A stretch of 64,000 bases of DNA from Hybos culiciformis (Eukaryota; Arthropoda; Insecta; Diptera; Hybotidae), in NCBI GenBank assembly GCA_964007475.1, contig OZ023273.1, positions 69,565,430-69,629,429 of the forward strand, written 5' to 3'. Position numbers and translations under genes: made by a program. This document shows positions 57,644-64,000 of this stretch, piece by piece. A model generated the notes under the pieces. That model saw nothing but the letters and a program-made list of their open reading frames with translations, had not been told where the DNA came from and made no database searches. Within the stretch, counting starts at the first letter, position 1; each line of letters opens with the position of its first letter.

Positions 57644-60600
57644 CTTCAGCTTTAAATCCCCATTATTGGCTGTATGTACCTATAGGGATTTATACCTGTA
57701 GATATAATTATATTATCTGTTCTTTAATGTGTAAGCTCTTCAGGGATATTCTTGAATGAATTTACAATTTTCTAATCAATTTAATTTCTAAACTATTATT
57801 TACGTATACTTGATATGTACAACATATACATAGATTGTACAAAATATATATTAAATCGATGATAAATTAATCAAATAAGTTAAATGTCCAACAAAATCCA
57901 TAATGATACTTTGCTTAATATATTATCAGTTTGTGTGAATAATCCCTAATATAAATATTGAATATCGTTAATTCGAGAGGCAAACTATTTTCAATCAAAT
58001 AATCACATTAGACAATTGAGTTGGGTATAAGTAGTATAAATATGATTTTACCTTTATTGATAACTATATTAAAATATCATTAATTATTATTGATATTATT
58101 GTTACGAAAAAATTATGAATAAGCTGTTTTCATTTGACATAAAAGTAAAATTATGTATAATTATTCAAGTTTGCATCGTCATCAAGCATAATTCAAGAAA
58201 TTTTATTGTAAAAAAGATTACGGTTTCTGGAAATTAGTTAAGAATCAAAATTTTGGTCATGAAGTCCTGACGATTTATAATTTTTAATTTAAACAAATTG
58301 AAATTAATTGGAAAAGGATAACGCTTTACTTCAAACTATTTACTTATATAATAAAGATAAGCAAAATATGATTATTTATTCTATCAAATTTTTAAATTAA
58401 TTTTACAAATTTTTTTTTTAATTTTTGTGATCACGAAACAGAAAAAAATTTTAAAATTAAAAATATTAAGAAAAAAATATTGCGCACAGTGTTAACAAAC
58501 TTTTTCTGTACTGTTGCAAAACAGTATATATAGAACATACTTAATTTCTTTCTCTAACTTTGGAAACTAAAACTAGAATTTTTGCCTTGTAAACAAACGG
58601 TTTAGAAATTCGGAAACAAAAAAAATTAAAAAAATTGCAAGCTAAAAGCTGTCGAAAAAAAAATCGCGAAAACCAATTTTGTGACTGTTTGTTGTTTTTT
58701 TAAAGAGTCGTATGACTGCCAGTGATCGCTGATACCTAAAAATTTGTCGCAATTCCGTACACCCAAAATTGAGTAATTTTTTAATTCAAGAAGATATTTT
58801 TCAAATAAAGATTCGTAATCCTGAAGAATACGGAAAATATGTATTTTTTTAATTAATTTAGTTTCTCATTTTCATCTCTAGAATGTAGAAATTTAATTAA
58901 TTATTTTTCATAAAAATATAAATATTTTTACAATACACACCGTCGGAAAAAATACCATTCATGTGTGTAAAATATGAAAACAACGATAATGATAATAAAA
59001 ATAAATGAATTAAAAATTTTAAATTTTTTTTTCTTTCACACAACATGTCAACTCATTGAATATCTGAAATAAACTGAAATAAAAAAAAATATAATTATGT
59101 ATCTTTAGTATAGTTTGTGAACCTCCTATTTTGTTATTTTTCTTCTATATTAATTTATATATGTGTTTGGTGTTTCATTATAATATCGAAAAAAAAAGGT
59201 AAACAAAATACAAAAAAAAAAAATGCTATTCCAAAATAAATTTATTGTATATTGGAAGTTCGAAAATATACTTATTTTGTGCGATAGACATAAAAATAAA
59301 ATATAATAATGTGAGATAACCATGGAAACATAATGGTAAAACTAAAAATACGGAAATTTCATTTTATACACAACTATATACGTATATAATTTTCGAGTTA
59401 TTTAGGAATAACTATTATTTTGAAAAAAAAAAAAAAAAAGTATTATTTTTATTCAACATTGTGCATAATGTGAACAACAAAGTATTATATTAGACATTAA
59501 CGATTTGAGTAAATTTATTTTTTTTTTTACTTTATTCGTAGATAATTATGTAAATTTAACTCAAGCTGTGACAGTTTCAATTTGTGTTCAACTGTAATGG
59601 CAGCACAATTTAATAATAATTCTGTCAAAAATTAAAAATGTATACAAAGATGTATTGCTTACTTTTATTGTCATAAGGTAAGATACGCTTTTTTTTTTCT
59701 TAAGCTAACACTTTACCAGAAGATTTGCTTATGTTTAAAAAAGCATCTGCCAAAATGATATATAAACATGGGTGCATTATTATGCTCAGAGTTATTATAA
59801 TATTCTCTCACATTTATATGTCAATTTTAATTATATAAAAAATAACAGTTTTTCGTAAAATATTTAACCATCAAGAATTTCATTTCTATAAATATATAAA
59901 TATCTGGCGTATATACTACGATTCATAATTTGTACATCACTTATTTAAAAAATATTTTTATAATTTAAAAATGTACTTAAAATGCAAATAATGTTTTTAA
60001 TAAAAATAAAAACTTAAGTTTAAAATTATAAAAAAAAATGTTCTTGAAAAAGAATAATATTTTGCAATAGTTTATTAATTTAAAATTCTGTATGCCGTCT
60101 ACTCGTCTGTATAGTTAGTATACTTGCACTTATATATTGAATAAATAATTAATTTTATTCATTTTATCTTCTCTTCCCATTATACGAAATATATTTCTGA
60201 TAAAAAAAAATCTTTTTTATACACATAATTATATAAAAAAAAAAAATATAAATCAATGGCAACAATTAAAGTTCAAAAGTTTAAATTTAGCAAACTGTAA
60301 AAGACACATTCATATTACATACAATTTACTTATTGATATAAAAAAACATATGCGTAACCTTAACATAAAAACTAAGAAAAAATAATAATAATAATAAAAT
60401 CAAATTTTTAAATTAAATAAATATATAAATAAGAGATGATATTCTATTTTCATTATTTCTACCTTGAACTTGTTTATATTTTTGTCATTTTTTTTTTGTA
60501 TAAATCACACGAAAATTTTCATTTTTCTTATATTTCAAAAAAATATGTTTATAAAGTCTGGGAAATATAAAAATCGGAAGCCATCATTGCTTTAAAAAAA

Positions 60601-63600
60601 AAGAAGAAAAAAGAAAAAAAATTATTTATGATTTTCAAAACAGAAACTCCCATTCCTATTTAATATGACATGAAACCTTATAAGACATGAATAAAAAAAA
60701 CTAAGAACATTCTTTAAACGTATTTTATACTTATTATATATGTACTACTATTTATGATTTAATATGTTTATATGTGGAAAATATAATAATTCATGATTTG
60801 GTTTTGTGGTTTGTCACCAAATCATAAGTAAGCACTTTAAGTGTACACACTCTTCAAGTTTCTGTTATGTGTATGTGAATTGCATTGTATATTATAATGA
60901 ACGAATCGTATGCATATACATACATATATGTAATGTTCGTACACATTTATTTGTACTGAATCTTTATCATATTATTCTCATGATTATGTTGAATAATATT
61001 TTCTTGTTTGAAATGCAATAAAAAAAAAATATTTTCTATTAAAATTATTTTTATTTTTAAATTTTAATGACAATTTTTCATTAACGGATCATTCGTTGAT
61101 TAAGCAATGTCATACTTGTACGTTATCCATACATATATATATATATATGCATAGTTATTAAAATTTACTCACAAGGTTACAAGTAAGATTTATTTTTTTA
61201 ATTTATGTAATCCAATATTTAAAAGAAAAAGAAGTACATTATACTTATTATGTGCCCACTTAGTATGAAGTGTATATCTATACGGAATACAATTAGACTT
61301 TAATTTCTTCCAATATATTTTAAATGATCCAATATATTTTAAATTAATATTAAAAATTGAGACCGTGATAGCATTAGTGCGAACCAAGATATAACATTTT
61401 ATTTTTTTAAATTCTACCAAATAATGTGATTATAGTAACACTTAAATTTCATGGCTTCAATTATTTCAATATTTGGCATTAGACATCAAAAACAAAATAT
61501 TTCTCTATAAATAATATGATTGTTAGCTAGAAGTTTTTTCAATCTCCTGCATTTTATTCGGCTCTATCAAACATTTTTTGAGACCTCAAATGATTGTGCC
61601 TTTGGAATTTGAAAAATAATAACAGTAGCGTCAGTAAATTTGTTCTAGCAACCGCATTCAAACATTGTGACTGAATTTGCTTAAACCTCAAATGTCGACA
61701 CGATTTGGCGTTTTTTTATGCTTATTTTATTGTGTACTCTATAAACTGCACTTGATTTATTTTATTTGTAGAATTTATTTATTTAAAATTAATTTCATAT
61801 TAAATAATTCATTGATTAAGAATACACAAAGATGGTTAGCTTCATACAAGATTATTTTTGATATTTTTATGTGAATGTGTTAGTAAAACAAAATAAAATA
61901 CGTGATGTTGTATTCTCAATCAATGATAATACTTAAAATTATAATAAAATCGAAATGAGGGCGACCTAAAACATAACATTCCTTGATCAAAATAATATGC
62001 TAGTAATTCTGTTGCTGCATTAGAATTAAATTAAAACGGATCTAAATACAATAAATTAATGAAAGGACCTAGTAAAAATATTAAAATTTATATATTTATA
62101 GCTATAAGACTAATAATTTAGAAGTAATTATTAGCTTTTCAAACTGAGTATATCATTTGCTTTTCTTTAGTATCTATTTTATAACAAAGTTGGTGAATAC
62201 TTTGCATAATTAAATACAATCTAAAATTAATCCTTTTTTTTTTGGTGAAATAAATTAAAATTCTGAATATAGTATATTTTTGATCTTTTTTAAATTATTT
62301 TAAATAAAATGATGGTAAAATTGAATTTATTTGTTGTCATTTATAATAATAATATTGACTTTTTGGTTCGTTCTCATTTAGAACTTCATCATAAACAAGA
62401 ACGTAATAAATTCAAAATCTTTTACACCTTTATTATGAAACTTTTTTTTTTGTTTGTTTTTATGAGTTCTACTATATCATATTGTTTTTATTTGTCACTT
62501 AACTAAAATATCTTCATATAAATAGCTATGTGTGAATAAGGATAAAATAAAAAAAAATGATTGTTCTTATACCATGTAAATTATGTACTTCCAAACCAAA
62601 AATTTATGGCCAGCCAGATGATATTAACATTTCAAAATGAAATACTTAACATTACAAATGATACATTTATAATAAACATTTTTATTTTTTTTTTCATGAA
62701 ATCAGATATACTCATAAAGAAATCATCATTTTTTAGTAAATGATTATTTATCGGCGCTGAATATAAATACCACCCTGCTGGTAACTGCAACTGAATTATT
62801 ACATTTAATGTTTGATTTCTTAAAAAAAATTCAACAAATTTATGTCAATTGCATAATGTCAAGATGTTTTAAATCCTTAAAAAAAAACTTTGAAAAAACA
62901 AAAGATAATTCTAATCATAGCCACTTTTTCTTTTTAGAAAACTTAAAGGAAAAACGTAGAAATAAGAAAAGAAAGAAACAGCTCCTAAAATTTTCAACCC
63001 TGAAATTGTAATAATATCGTAAAAAAAATGTTTATGCTGGGGGTCTAAAGATGAATTATGCTGTAGGAAAGCTTTTACCATTTACGATTTACTCTCTTCA
63101 ACCTTTTGTCTATATTTCTACTAAAATATTTTATAGAAATATGTGACAAAATTTCTGCATATATTTTGAACCACCGGCTCGAGACAATTGTACGCATAAA
63201 CGCATATCATTTTCTAACCCATTCCATTCGAATAGATAAGAACATATAAAACAATATACGGACAATTATTGCGTTTGTTATTCTTTGCAAGTGGATGGTC
63301 ATAATATAACAACGCAAAAATATCCAGAAACTTAAAAATGAAAAATTAATTACATATCAAATGTCGGACACAATGGGGAGCCCAGAAGTGAAGATTATTT
63401 TTCCAACATCTTAACATATGCATTTCATACATGCATTTAAGTAGTGAGCTTTTCCCATATTTGTTGTATGCATTTTTTTTAACATTCAATTCAAAGTTCT
63501 TCTCTATAGAAACAAATTTATTTTTTGTTCTTAAGCCGAAATATGCGATTTTATAATGAGAAAGAATTATTATTTTTTAAACAAATATTTTATAAAATAA

Positions 63601-64000
63601 TATTTTTTTATCTTTTTCTAAAAAAAAAATAAATAAATAATTCTCATGGTATTCTTCAAGCTAAAACTTTTTTTCGATTTTATATCAAATATTTAGCGAA
63701 AGTGATATTTGAGTTAGTTCCATTCTATTTTTAATTTTCCAGGTCAGTACGCCGTTGTCTTGTTTAACCTCTTTTTTTTTGTATTAATATAAATTAAAAT
63801 ATTATTATCGGGAAATAGGTGAAATGTTGGCGTTAATTGAAAATGAGTTTGCATCATATCATTTTTTTATTCAGAAAAAAAATTTTAATTTAAAACAATT
63901 ATATTTGGACGCCAATTTAAACTAAATTTATTTAAATATTAAGTCGGATGCGGGAAATTAAAATCTTAATGCTTCCGTTTCAATTGTTTTATCGATAAAT
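57644..64000. other. Intergenic A/T-rich spacer to window end
   Basis: No gene, RNA gene or bounded transposon was recognised on either strand. The stretch holds A/T runs, an AAT microsatellite near 60381 and an AT run at about 61133. Short frames here are rich in Ile, Phe, Asn and Lys, as expected of translated spacer. Confidence 0.4.

Noticed and set aside
60790..60830. Short hairpin ATGATTTGGT/ACCAAATCAT
   Set aside because: Ten-base stem in A/T-rich DNA, without flanking structure or context.

Overview
This is eukaryotic, insect-like DNA: very A+T-rich (roughly four fifths A/T by eye), with GT-AG introns, long A and T runs, microsatellites and many non-autonomous transposons. No prokaryotic features, rRNA or CRISPR array were seen. 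The insect order cannot be fixed from the sequence alone.

The only gene recognised with confidence is spineless (ss), the insect aryl hydrocarbon receptor (AhR) orthologue, on the + strand. Nine coding exons between 3520 and 25464 join in perfect phase and encode 796 residues: bHLH, PAS-A, PAS-B, then a Tyr-, Ser/Thr- and His-rich C-terminal region. The first coding exon, with the ATG and N-terminus, was not found and probably lies before the window. Introns shrink from about 10.9 kb (after the bHLH exon) to 58-75 bp in the PAS-B and C-terminal part. The 3' end is unusual. The exon-9 frame stops at 25462-25464, but that stop overlaps a good splice donor. A further His/Gln/Thr-rich exon (25843 to 26362 or 26385) is open in two frames, and an alternative in-phase donor at 25377 can reach the frame with the more convincing C-terminus.

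The ss introns and upstream part hold a Helitron-like element (91-636), two degraded LINE C-termini (2273-2435 and 2652-2965, minus strand), a head-to-head pair of AhR/Ss-type response elements (6195-6210), a foldback element with 8-bp target duplication (7021-8143) that contains a very GC-rich palindrome, a small TIR element (10522-10954) and a hAT element (13005-13872).

From 26.4 kb to the end no complete gene is visible. There are two orphan exon-like segments (27503-27567 minus, 42472-42592 plus). The rest is a repeat landscape: three more hAT elements with 8-bp target duplications (37674-38803, 38907-39308, 51787-52308), a TA-flanked TIR element (31645-32587), several long inverted repeats, a minisatellite (33757-34377), and a recent 1.6-kb tandem duplication (47.6-50.9 kb) bounded by tRNA-like sequences. 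A second foldback element (53955-54564) shares a 12-bp core with the one in the ss intron. The stretch 57.6-64 kb looks like plain A/T-rich spacer.
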